Positions 7,958-15,437 of a DNA stretch of 64,000 nucleotides are shown in pieces. This stretch comes from Planctomycetota bacterium (lineage in GTDB: Bacteria > Planctomycetota > UBA8742 > UBA2392), in NCBI GenBank assembly GCA_020845475.1, contig JADLFN010000015.1:35431-99430 (forward strand), given 5' to 3'. The notes under the pieces are model-generated. The model was not told the origin of the DNA. It did not search any database and was given only the letters and a program-made list of their open reading frames with translations. Within the stretch, counting starts at the first letter, position 1; the number at the start of each line of letters is the position of its first letter. The position numbers and the translations under genes were made by a program.

Positions 7958-8217
7958 GCCTCAGCATGAACAGCCAAACGCCTACGGCGGGGTAACCCCG
8001 CCACGCCTTGCGGCGTCAAATCCTGCGCGGCGCGTCGCAAGGAATCTTAGACGGCGCGCGATTCTTTGCCAGTTTGTTGAAAAGTCCGATGGCTGCGGTT
8101 GGTCGCATGACCTGCCAGCCATGCACGGGCACCTCCATTCAACGCGGCTAAGAGCCGGGGCGCCTTAGGCTCTCAATGCGGCTTGGGGGAGTTTCTGGCG
8201 CGTTGCGGCTATTCAAA

Positions 8218-8252
8218 AATCGACAATCGCCAATCGGCAATCCACAATCGCG
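8218..8252. repeat. Heptamer array, five units of AATCGNC
   Basis: Five consecutive 7-nt units (AATCGAC, AATCGCC, AATCGGC, AATCCAC, AATCGCG) end 3 bp before the DUF2071 start codon, replacing a normal ribosome-binding region. The same unit occurs at 10700, 47995-48114 and 49376. Confidence 0.85.
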
Positions 8253-8255
8253 TTC

Positions 8256-9026
8256 ATGTCCGTCTGGTCCGACACGTTCAAACACACGCAGCATCGCCCC
8301 TATCCGCTGCCTGATCGCGCGTGGACGATGCACATGAGCTGGCAGGAGTTGCTCTTTGCTCATTGGCCGTTCCCCGCAGAAACAGTGCGCGAGCGAATAG
8401 CGGCAATTTTTGGCGGTGTTCCCACAGGTCTTGAAATCGACACCTTTCAGGGTTCGTGTTATCTGGGCGTCGTTCCCTTTCGCATGGCGCGCACGGGTTT
8501 GCGCTTCTGGCCCACATGGCTTGGACCGCACACGTTTGAGGAACTCAACGTACGCACTTACGTGTGTTGTCAAGGCCGACCTGGCGTATTGTTCTTTTCG
8601 CTCGACGCGGCTTCGCGCCTTGCGGTGTTCACGGCGCGGCGCTGGTTTTATCTGCCTTACTTCAATGCGCGCATGAGCCTTGAGGCCGGCGAGGGGATTC
8701 ACTATCGCAGCACGCGCACTCATGGTGGCGCGCCTGCCGCGGCCTTTGAAGCGCGTTATGGCCCATCGGGCCCTGTCTATCAAGCCGCGCCGGGGTCGCT
8801 CGATCGCTGGCTGACGGAGCGCTATTGCCTTTACTCGATTGGTCCCGGTCAATCGCTGTGGCGCGGCGAGATTCACCATGAGCTCTGGCCGCTTCAGCCC
8901 GCGAGCGCCGAGATTTCGCTCAACACCATGGCCGCGTCCCACGGATTTGCGCTGCCCGATGTAAAGCCGATTCTGCATTACGTGAAAAACATCGACGTCG
9001 TGGCCTGGGCGCCGGAGCGCGAATGA
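8256..9026 (+). CDS. DUF2071 (YqjF-like) family protein
   Basis: 256 residues resembling the DUF2071 family. The characteristic run is FEELNVRTYV, then PGVLFFSLDA, then a segment with ARRWFYLPYFNARM at about 125-140, typical of these small beta-rich cytoplasmic proteins of unknown function. The start ATG at 8256 follows a heptamer array directly, so no ordinary Shine-Dalgarno is evident. The stop overlaps the next start as ATGA (9023-9026), coupling it to the DNA methyltransferase. No function can be proposed from the family itself. Confidence 0.8.
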   Translation: MSVWSDTFKHTQHRPYPLPDRAWTMHMSWQELLFAHWPFPAETVRERIAAIFGGVPTGLEIDTFQGSCYLGVVPFRMARTGLRFWPTWLGPHTFEELNVRTYVCCQGRPGVLFFSLDAASRLAVFTARRWFYLPYFNARMSLEAGEGIHYRSTRTHGGAPAAAFEARYGPSGPVYQAAPGSLDRWLTERYCLYSIGPGQSLWRGEIHHELWPLQPASAEISLNTMAASHGFALPDVKPILHYVKNIDVVAWAPERE

Positions 9027-10735
9027 AGCCACCCGCCGAGCTGCTCAACTGGGCCGCAAGCTCCGCAGAGAAGCACGGTTTGCGAGAGACGATGCTTGCG
9101 CTGGCGGGAGCGATCGCGCGAGAACGGGGAGCAAGGGCGACATGTATATCGCCCCTGCGGGTACCGCTGCCGGAAAACGCGCCTGTTGACTGGATCGGCC
9201 AGGTGTATGAAACGCTGCTGGCGGCCCAGACTCGCCGTGCCCGAGGCGTTCATTTCACGCCGCCGGAACTTGCGGCTGAGGTGGTGGAGGCCACGCTTGC
9301 GCCCTTGCGCGGCTCGCTGCGCATCATCGATCCCGCCATGGGCTGCGGCGCGTTCTTGCTGGCGGCGGCGCGGTTGCTCGAGAAACGGGGACCCGACTTC
9401 GCCAAGGCTATGTCGGGCAAGCACTCCCTGACGGGGACAGTCGTCCTATCTGGTTTTGACACCGACCCGCTGGCCGTTGAACTGGCGCGGCTGTCGCTCT
9501 CAATTGAAACGGGGTTGCCCGTTGAAGCGTTTGATGGCCTGCGTGTGGGAGATGCGCTGCTGGAAACCGAAGGCCAGTTTGACGCCGTGGTCGGCAATCC
9601 GCCCTTTGGCAACGCGATTGAAAAGCGCACGGCGCGCAACGCGACCTATGCTGCGAAGCTGCGCAGACTTTATCCCGAGTTCGCGCAGGGCGCCTACGAT
9701 TACTCGCTGCTGTTCTTCGGGCTGGCCACGCGGCTGCTTGCGCCCGGCGGGCGCTATGGGCTGATCGGGCCCACGGCCCTGCTCAGCGACGACAAACCGT
9801 GGCAGCGTTTCATGCACGAGCAGTTCCGGCCGCGCGCGCTGCTGTGTTTTCCCATGGGCGCCTTTGGCGCGCGCGTGCGCACGACGGCTTTCGTTGGCGC
9901 GCGGGGCGCATGCGAGAACGTGGACGTTCGCGACGAAGCTGGAGCGCGCGCGCTGCACTCGTGGCGCGACGGCGCGTGGTTCGAAGTTGCCCAAGGCGGG
10001 CCGCGGGTGGAAGCTTCGCGCGTGCTGGGCGATGTGGCGGATATCTTCGCGGGCTGCGCGACGGGTGCCGCCTATGAGCTGGCGCCGCTGGTTTCCGAAA
10101 GACGGGGACAGTTCCCTGCGGGGACAGTCCCCATCGTCACTACCGGAGCACTTGATCGTTTTCGCTGCACCTGGGGCGAGCGCGCAATCCGTTTTCTTGG
10201 CCGCGACTATGCGCGCCCGGTGTGGCCGCAGTCCGGGCCGCGCTCCGTCATGGCGGCCTTGACGCGTCAACAGCGTCCCAAAATCCTGGTGGGGGGCCTG
10301 ACAAGCGTGCTGGAAGCCTGGTTTGACGAAAAGGGCAGCGCCGCGGGCGTCGTTTCCACTTGGGTGATTGCGCCCAAGGCGGGCGTGGATCCCTGGCTGG
10401 TGCTGGCGCTGCTCAATAGCGCCACGCTTTCGCGCGTGTACTTTTCGCGCCACGGCGGCAAATCCATGAGCGGCATGCAAACCACGATCTACAAGCGCGG
10501 TTTGTTGCGACTGCCCTGGCCGGAGATTGGCGCGAGCGAAGCCGCGCGTTTAGGAGAGCTTGCGCGCGGCCTTCAGGGTGCGTACAGCGAGGCAGGCGAT
10601 CGTGAGTTGCATCGCATCGCGGCGCGGGTGCTGGGTCGTAGCGAAGCGGAGGCCGAAGCGGACACTACGTGGTGGCGCGCGCGGGCGATGAAACGGCGCA
10701 ATCCACAATCTGGAAACGCGCCTAGCGAATGCTAA
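9023..10735 (+). CDS. N6-adenine DNA methyltransferase (Eco57I/TaqI-like), apparently solitary
   Basis: 570 residues. The SAM-binding motif I is DPAMGCGAF (103-111), motif IV is NPPF (192-195), and FTPPELAAEVV at about 78-88 is the usual helix before motif I, all typical of gamma-class N6-adenine methyltransferases of type IIG/type I style. The C-terminal half (from about 330) looks like a TaqI-type target-recognition region, with a possible recognition segment near 380-510. There is no PD-(D/E)XK nuclease motif in the protein and no restriction gene nearby, so host-genome methylation or a defence remnant is inferred. Two palindromic elements lie in frame (9131-9158 and 10104-10132), the second encoding RGQFPAGTVP. 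Confidence 0.85.
   Translation: MKPPAELLNWAASSAEKHGLRETMLALAGAIARERGARATCISPLRVPLPENAPVDWIGQVYETLLAAQTRRARGVHFTPPELAAEVVEATLAPLRGSLRIIDPAMGCGAFLLAAARLLEKRGPDFAKAMSGKHSLTGTVVLSGFDTDPLAVELARLSLSIETGLPVEAFDGLRVGDALLETEGQFDAVVGNPPFGNAIEKRTARNATYAAKLRRLYPEFAQGAYDYSLLFFGLATRLLAPGGRYGLIGPTALLSDDKPWQRFMHEQFRPRALLCFPMGAFGARVRTTAFVGARGACENVDVRDEAGARALHSWRDGAWFEVAQGGPRVEASRVLGDVADIFAGCATGAAYELAPLVSERRGQFPAGTVPIVTTGALDRFRCTWGERAIRFLGRDYARPVWPQSGPRSVMAALTRQQRPKILVGGLTSVLEAWFDEKGSAAGVVSTWVIAPKAGVDPWLVLALLNSATLSRVYFSRHGGKSMSGMQTTIYKRGLLRLPWPEIGASEAARLGELARGLQGAYSEAGDRELHRIAARVLGRSEAEAEADTTWWRARAMKRRNPQSGNAPSEC
9131..9158. repeat. Palindrome inside the methyltransferase gene (GGGGCGAC family)
   Basis: Imperfect palindrome with core AGGGCGACATG...ATCGCCCCT, homologous to the element at 5951-5978. 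It encodes RATCISPLR in a stretch that lies before the first conserved methyltransferase motif. Confidence 0.6.
10104..10132. repeat. 29-bp palindromic coding element, copy 2
   Basis: Same element as 5265-5294 with about 2 differences, in the same frame relative to its host gene, encoding RGQFPAGTVP at about residues 361-370 of the methyltransferase. The two host proteins are unrelated. Confidence 0.75.
10700..10713. repeat. Two AATCNNN heptamer units
   Basis: AATCCAC and AATCTGG, the first identical to a unit of the 8218-8252 array. They lie inside the last codons of the methyltransferase gene, so the C-terminal residues there are probably repeat-derived. Confidence 0.45.
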
Positions 10736-10859
10736 TAAGTGGACATACTTGCCTTGACCGGCCCGGTGGCGCGTGCCCCAGTGCTGGCGAGAGAACCTCG
10801 GAGACCGCGCGCTTGAGAAACCAACACCGGGCGCGCGCTTGTTTTCATCGGAGCCAACC

Positions 10860-11936
10860 ATGGGAAAAATCATCCACGTCGTGGGGACGGGCACGATCGG
10901 CGAGCCGCTGATCGGCATGCTGACGGCCTACCGCAAAGACCTTGACATTGACGAAGTGACGTTCAACAAGCGCACGCCGCTCAAGACCGACCGCAGCAAG
11001 GTGGTGGACCTGATCCGCCGCGGCGCGAAACTGGCCACCGAGCGCGACCAGTTCAGCGGCTTTGAGAAGCTGGGCATCAAGGTGGGCTTTGAAACCGAAG
11101 AGGCCATCAAGCGCGCCACGGTCGTTATTGACTGCACGCCCAGCGGCGCCGGCCTGGCCAACAAGGAGAAGTTTTACCTCAAGGCCGCGCAGGGCGGCGG
11201 CAAAGGCTACATCGCCCAGGGCAGCGAGTTCGGCTTTGGCAAGATGTACGCGCGCGGCATCAACGATGAAGTATTGAAGGCCGGCGAAGACAAGTTTATC
11301 CAGGTGGTGAGCTGCAACACGCACAACCTATCGGCGCTGATCAAGCTGTTCGGCACGCTGGGCAATACCGCGCCCGACAACCTCGTAGGTGCCGATTTTG
11401 TGTGCATGCGCCGCGCCAATGACATCTCGCAGGATGACGATTTCGTAGCCTCGCCGGAAGTGGGCAAGCACAAGGATGAGCAGTTCGGCACGCACCACGC
11501 GCGCGACGCCTACTACCTTTACAAGACCAAGGGCTGGGAGTTGAAGGGGCTGTACTCGAGCGCGCTGAAGCTCAACACGCAATTCATGCACGTTGTGCGC
11601 TTCCACATCAAGGTGAAGAAGGAAACGAGCGTCGAGAAACTGATGAGCATCATCCGCGAGGATGACCGCCAGGCGATCACGTTCAAGAAGAGCGCCAACG
11701 CGGTGTTCAGCTTTGGCCGCGATCACGGGTTCTTTGGCCGCATTCTGAACCAGACGATTATCCCGCATGAAACGCTGAGCGTGCAGAACGGGACTGACAT
11801 CTATGGCTTCTGCTTCACGAGCCAGGACGGCAACTCGCTCTTGAGCAGCATTGCGGCGGCTCAGTGGTGCATCGATCCGGCGACGTACGAGAAGAAGATC
11901 CAGTGCCTCAAGCCGTTCTTCTTTGATGAGGTTTAG
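10860..11936 (+). CDS. Type II (archaeal-like) glyceraldehyde-3-phosphate dehydrogenase homologue
   Basis: Start ATG at 10860 with GGAG 6 nt upstream; 358 residues. The N-terminal Rossmann loop GTGTIGEP (about 9-16), VVIDCTPSGAG (88-98) and a catalytic-site segment SCNTHNL with Cys152 match the archaeal-type phosphorylating GAPDH (EC 1.2.1.59), not the common bacterial GapA. That enzyme oxidises glyceraldehyde 3-phosphate to 1,3-bisphosphoglycerate with NAD(P). Cofactor choice and direction are not readable. The gene stands alone between the methyltransferase and a strong terminator. An uncharacterised relative of inositol phosphate synthase was considered, but the CNT motif argues for GAPDH. 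Confidence 0.72.
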   Translation: MGKIIHVVGTGTIGEPLIGMLTAYRKDLDIDEVTFNKRTPLKTDRSKVVDLIRRGAKLATERDQFSGFEKLGIKVGFETEEAIKRATVVIDCTPSGAGLANKEKFYLKAAQGGGKGYIAQGSEFGFGKMYARGINDEVLKAGEDKFIQVVSCNTHNLSALIKLFGTLGNTAPDNLVGADFVCMRRANDISQDDDFVASPEVGKHKDEQFGTHHARDAYYLYKTKGWELKGLYSSALKLNTQFMHVVRFHIKVKKETSVEKLMSIIREDDRQAITFKKSANAVFSFGRDHGFFGRILNQTIIPHETLSVQNGTDIYGFCFTSQDGNSLLSSIAAAQWCIDPATYEKKIQCLKPFFFDEV

Positions 11937-11982
11937 CAGTCCCGTTGTCCGCATCATGCGGGCACGGCGCAAATAAAAAAAC

Positions 11983-12016
11983 GCAGGGCGGCTCGGGAGG
12001 GCCGCCCTGCTTTGTT
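11983..12016 (+). terminator. Rho-independent terminator after the GAPDH gene
   Basis: Stem GCAGGGCGGC/GCCGCCCTGC (11983-11992, 12001-12010) with an 8-nt loop TCGGGAGG, followed by TTTGTT. An A-rich run lies upstream, so it may also act on the minus strand. Confidence 0.85.
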
Positions 12017-12079
12017 CCGGCGGAGCTGGGCGTCTCCACCGGACACTGCTTTTGGCGCGTTGCGCCTGTGTTAGTTGGC

Positions 12080-12103
12080 GGGGTGGCTCGGGAGGGCCAC
12101 CCC
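12080..12103. repeat. Second hairpin with the same TCGGGAGG loop
   Basis: Stem GGGGTGGC/GCCACCCC around the same 8-nt loop as the terminator at 11983, with a different stem sequence. No T-run follows. Confidence 0.75.
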
Positions 12104-12143
12104 ACCAGGTCGGGCAGTGCTGGGCACCACTGCCAGACACAAA

Positions 12144-12265
12144 CCAGTGCTCAGTCGTAAGCTTCCAGTTGCTTCAGTTGAGAGAGCCCCTACTGCCCTT
12201 AGCCCGGGTGAGCGCAACTGATGCGCACAGGCAGCCTCAACTGACAACCCACAACTGAGCACTGA
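12144..12265. repeat. Inverted heptamer array (CAGTTGA type)
   Basis: Left arm from 12144 (CCAGTGC, TCAGTCG, ..., CCAGTTG) and right arm 12238-12265 (CAACTGA, CAACCCA, CAACTGA, GCACTGA) are reverse complements with interruptions. With the two hairpins before it, the array fills the 334-bp gap between the GAPDH stop and the FHA-CAP gene; nothing coding is seen. Confidence 0.7.
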
Positions 12266-12270
12266 AACCT

Positions 12271-15063
12271 CTAGTCCTGGCCTCCCTTGCTTTCACTGTT
12301 CTTGTCGCCTTCATCCATGGCGCCGAAGTTCTGCGTCCAGATGTTGCCGAACTTGCCGCTGCCAAGCACCTTCCAGCCGGGAGTCAGGATGTTGCGGTGG
12401 TGGCCCGAGCTGTGGCACCAGGCGTTGTGGCTGCTGGCCGGCGTGGGGCCGCGGCTGTCCATGTGAATGTTCTCGCCGCCGCCGCCGCTGTAGCCTTCGT
12501 GCTTCATGCGGTCGCCGGGAGCCGCACCCTTGGGCTCGCCCTCGATCACGTGCGCAATCTGCCCGCCGTTGTGCTCAACGCAGTAACGCGAGTGGTGCTT
12601 GGCGGCCCAGAACAGCTTGTCGTTGATCTTGAGCGCGCGGCGCTCAAACATCATGCGGTACTCGTTGGTGATCTTGACCTGCGCGCGGCTGTCAGCGTCC
12701 GCGTGGCCGTCGCCGGTGGGGAAGGCTTCGTTGTAAGCCATTACCTCTTTATTGTAGTTCAGCAGCGCCTTCACCCCGGTGTCATCGCCTGCTTCATCGC
12801 GGATAGTCAACTTGCTGTTGCCGCGGTTCTTGAGATAGACAATGTCCGCTTCGGCCGTTGACTTGTGGAACTTCTCGTCCTTGTCGAGCTCATCCATGCG
12901 TGTGTTGACGGCCTTGACGCGCTCAATGCTGGCCTCAAATTCAGGGTTCGCCTGGCCCATTACGCCCAGTGGATCGTCCCAAATCTCGCGCACAGCAGCG
13001 ACACGCTTGTCCACCTCTGCCTGGACCTCGGCCTGCTTGCCTGCTTCGGCAAAGTACGGGTAAGGGTACTTCACGTCATCCATGATCAGTTCAAGCGCGA
13101 ACTTGCGGCGCCGGTCAAGTTCCGTCTTCAGTTCCTTCAGTTTGCCGCGGTCAGAAGCGAGCAGACCGGCAGCGGCCTCGGCCTTTACCATCTCCTTCTG
13201 GCGAATGCTGTCGAGGATCTTGATCGCGGGCCCAACGGCGCGCTCGCCCATTTCCAGCAGCTCTTTGTACGCGGCTTCACTGTCCTCGATGCGCTTGCGA
13301 TCCTTGCTGCCCAAGCCCTTTTGGAAACGCTCAAGTACGTCGCTGAGCTTGCGTTCAAAAACCGCATTCTCTTTTTCGTCGGGCGTAACAAAGCGGCCGT
13401 CGTACTCCACAAAGCCGCCATCGGGCACGCGAATATGGCGCTTGCTTGCAAGCAGGATGTCGATGCCCGACTTGAGCGTGGGGTCTTCCTTGAACAGCGC
13501 CAGCGCTCGACCAGAGCCTTCATCCGTCAAGCCGTTGTCGAGCGCGTAGATCACTTCGGCCAGGCGGTCTTCTTTGTTCAGCAGCGGCGTGCGGTCGTAA
13601 AGCTGGAGCATGTCGGAGGCGGCAAACGCGTTCCACTTTTCTTTGCGCCCGACGGGAATTTCTTCCAGTCTGCCGTTCTCGTCCTTCATCATCTTGGACA
13701 CGGTGAAGAACAGCCGGTCGTTATCGGCGCCGGTAATCCGGGCGCGGTCGCCCTTCCAGGTGAAATCGACGCTTGTGAGCTTCTTCTCCACAGCCGCGCG
13801 AACGAATTTGCGCTGAAGCGCGGTTATCAGCGCTCTTTCACTGTCGGCGCCATTGGGCAGCAGCGGGTTCTTGCCGGGCAACGTGCCGCGCTCTTCCTTC
13901 TTGATGCCTTTGATGATGTCCGGGTCTTCGCCGGGCTTGCTGACGGTGGGTGCTGCTTGCGGCTTGTCGCGCAGTGCTTTGATCTCGGCGGACTTCTTTT
14001 CATAGAGCGCGCGGTCTTCTTCCGTGAGCCATGCACCCGAGAGTATCTGCCCGACGACGGCAATAGCCTCGTCGAAGCGGCCGGCCTTGGCGAGGCTGTC
14101 GGCCTGCGTGAGCTTGCCGGAGATAAAGTGGTCGTTCTCGATGCCCAGCTCTTTGCGCACGGCCGCAACTTTGTCGTCCAGCTTGAGCGTCTTGCCGCGT
14201 GCCGAGGCGTATTTGTTAGACGTGAACAGGGCGAGCAGTTCATCGGCCTTGTTGACTGCGCCGGCCAGGTCGCCGGATTCGCGGAAGGCCTCAACGGCCG
14301 CCAGTTCATTCTTCACCATGCGGCTCAGTTCGGCATCAAGGCTGCGCACGAGGTCGGCGCGCAATTCATCAATGCGCGTGTTGACCACGCTGCCGCGCTG
14401 GGCGGGCAGAGTGGCCGCGATTTCATCGAGCGCGGCCAGGCGTTCGAGCGCGCTGCCGGGTTTGGCGGCGGCCTGGCGGGCCTCGGCGAGAATCTTGGCG
14501 TCAGCCTCGCTGAGTTCCGCCTGTTTGGCGGCGACCTGGGGCTGCTTCTTGGGCTGCTCGGGCGCCTTGTCGAACAAGCCGGTGGAGAATGCGCCGTAAA
14601 GAAGGACGCCAACCAACATGACAACAACGCCGGCAACGACGAGGCCCGTGGGAAACTTGGCTGCGGGCGGAGGCGGCGTGAAAGTGGGCTCCCCGGCCTC
14701 GGTTGATTTTCCGGGGAGCTTGACGGGCTTGGCCGCTGGACGGTTTGGGCCCGAAGCTGCGGGTTTTGCGGGAGCCAGGCCGCCGACGAGGAGGGTGGTG
14801 GCCCCAATCTTGATGCGGTCGCCTTCCTTAAGGTAGGCGTAATTGACTTTCTCTCCGTTGATCTCGGTGCCGTTGGCGGACATCTGGTCGATCAACTTCC
14901 AGCCATCGGCAGTGCGCTCGATGGTCAAATGCTTGCGGGACGCACCCTTTTCATCGGGTAGGGAGATATCGTTTCCCGGCTGGCGACCAACGGTAATGAT
15001 GCCCAAGTCGGGGCGTGGGACGAATTCAGTCTTGCCGGCTGCCGTTATGATCTCGAGTTTCAT
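12271..15063 (-). CDS. FHA - transmembrane - CAP domain protein
   Basis: 930 residues. Residues about 5-95 are an FHA phosphothreonine-binding domain, with GRQPGND, SRKH at 42-45 and SANGTEING at 62-70. A Pro/Ala linker leads to one transmembrane helix (about 139-161). The following 600 residues are mostly charged, helical, and of no recognised family. The last 150 residues are a CAP/SCP domain with HSSGHHRNIL, the family's helix with metal-linked His residues. The topology puts FHA in the cytoplasm and CAP outside, joining a phospho-signal reader to an extracytoplasmic domain. CAP domains often act in cell-surface or secreted roles. Kinases of the type at 37769 are likely partners, by inference. 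Confidence 0.85.
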   Translation of the reverse strand: MKLEIITAAGKTEFVPRPDLGIITVGRQPGNDISLPDEKGASRKHLTIERTADGWKLIDQMSANGTEINGEKVNYAYLKEGDRIKIGATTLLVGGLAPAKPAASGPNRPAAKPVKLPGKSTEAGEPTFTPPPPAAKFPTGLVVAGVVVMLVGVLLYGAFSTGLFDKAPEQPKKQPQVAAKQAELSEADAKILAEARQAAAKPGSALERLAALDEIAATLPAQRGSVVNTRIDELRADLVRSLDAELSRMVKNELAAVEAFRESGDLAGAVNKADELLALFTSNKYASARGKTLKLDDKVAAVRKELGIENDHFISGKLTQADSLAKAGRFDEAIAVVGQILSGAWLTEEDRALYEKKSAEIKALRDKPQAAPTVSKPGEDPDIIKGIKKEERGTLPGKNPLLPNGADSERALITALQRKFVRAAVEKKLTSVDFTWKGDRARITGADNDRLFFTVSKMMKDENGRLEEIPVGRKEKWNAFAASDMLQLYDRTPLLNKEDRLAEVIYALDNGLTDEGSGRALALFKEDPTLKSGIDILLASKRHIRVPDGGFVEYDGRFVTPDEKENAVFERKLSDVLERFQKGLGSKDRKRIEDSEAAYKELLEMGERAVGPAIKILDSIRQKEMVKAEAAAGLLASDRGKLKELKTELDRRRKFALELIMDDVKYPYPYFAEAGKQAEVQAEVDKRVAAVREIWDDPLGVMGQANPEFEASIERVKAVNTRMDELDKDEKFHKSTAEADIVYLKNRGNSKLTIRDEAGDDTGVKALLNYNKEVMAYNEAFPTGDGHADADSRAQVKITNEYRMMFERRALKINDKLFWAAKHHSRYCVEHNGGQIAHVIEGEPKGAAPGDRMKHEGYSGGGGENIHMDSRGPTPASSHNAWCHSSGHHRNILTPGWKVLGSGKFGNIWTQNFGAMDEGDKNSESKGGQD

Positions 15064-15437
15064 GCACGATCTCCGCCAACGTGTTAACTCCGTTTACCGC
15101 TATGGTTACGTTGACGCAGCCAAAGCGGACTAACGATTGATTCAAGGAACATAAGGCGTTGAGCGTGCCAATGCTTCGAATGCGTGCGAAAACGCCAGAA
15201 ATGGGCCGATTTGGCAGCATCGGGCGCCGGGGGCCTCCGAGATGTGTGTAAAAAATATGCAACACGAGATGTTAGTTAACGCCCAACTGGGGCGCTGGAA
15301 AAGCACCGATTGTGTAAACCCCGCTTACATGGCGGTTGCCATAAGCGACGGCATTTTTTGTCGTGTATAAATATTACGCGCACGACAATAACAACTGCAG
15401 GGGCGACCTTTTGGTCGCCCCGCATGTTCAATCTGCT
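15064..15437. other. 374-bp gap: AT-rich leader region and a palindrome
   Basis: No gene seen. Near 15250 and 15360-15380 the sequence is AT-rich, compatible with promoters for the minus-strand FHA-CAP gene, but no good -10/-35 pair can be called. The palindrome at 15400-15421 lies at the other end, just after the unknown secreted protein gene. Confidence 0.4.
15400..15421. repeat. 22-bp perfect palindrome (GGGGCGAC family)
   Basis: GGGGCGACC, TTTT loop, GGTCGCCCC. It lies 17 bp beyond the stop of the minus-strand gene ending at 15438 and could work as a transcription stop, although no T-run follows. Confidence 0.8.

Larger units (their letters stand above)
7829..8038 (-). ncRNA. Candidate retron msr-msd RNA
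   Basis: On the minus strand this 210-nt stretch upstream of the RT has the layout of a retron RNA. The outer ends can pair: 8021-8038 and 7831-7848 match at about 15 of 18 positions (core CGCGCCGCGC), like the a1/a2 repeats. Then come two short msr-like hairpins, ACGCC-GCAA-GGCGT (8003-8016) and GGCGGGG-TTA-CCCCGCC (7986-8002), followed by two long msd-like hairpins at 7921-7957 and 7853-7908. The RT start is 17 nt beyond. Against it: the a1/a2 core is GC-rich, and this genome has other palindromes in its gaps, so the hairpins could be unrelated repeats. I cannot fix the branching G. Confidence 0.45.

Noticed and set aside
7929..8168. 79-residue plus-strand frame over the candidate retron RNA
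   Set aside because: No ribosome site, Arg/Ala-rich translation of GC-rich hairpins, and overlap with the structured region.
12865..14706. Plus-strand open frame opposite the FHA-CAP gene
   Set aside because: Shadow of the real minus-strand gene; composition follows the antisense of helical Ala/Lys/Glu codons.
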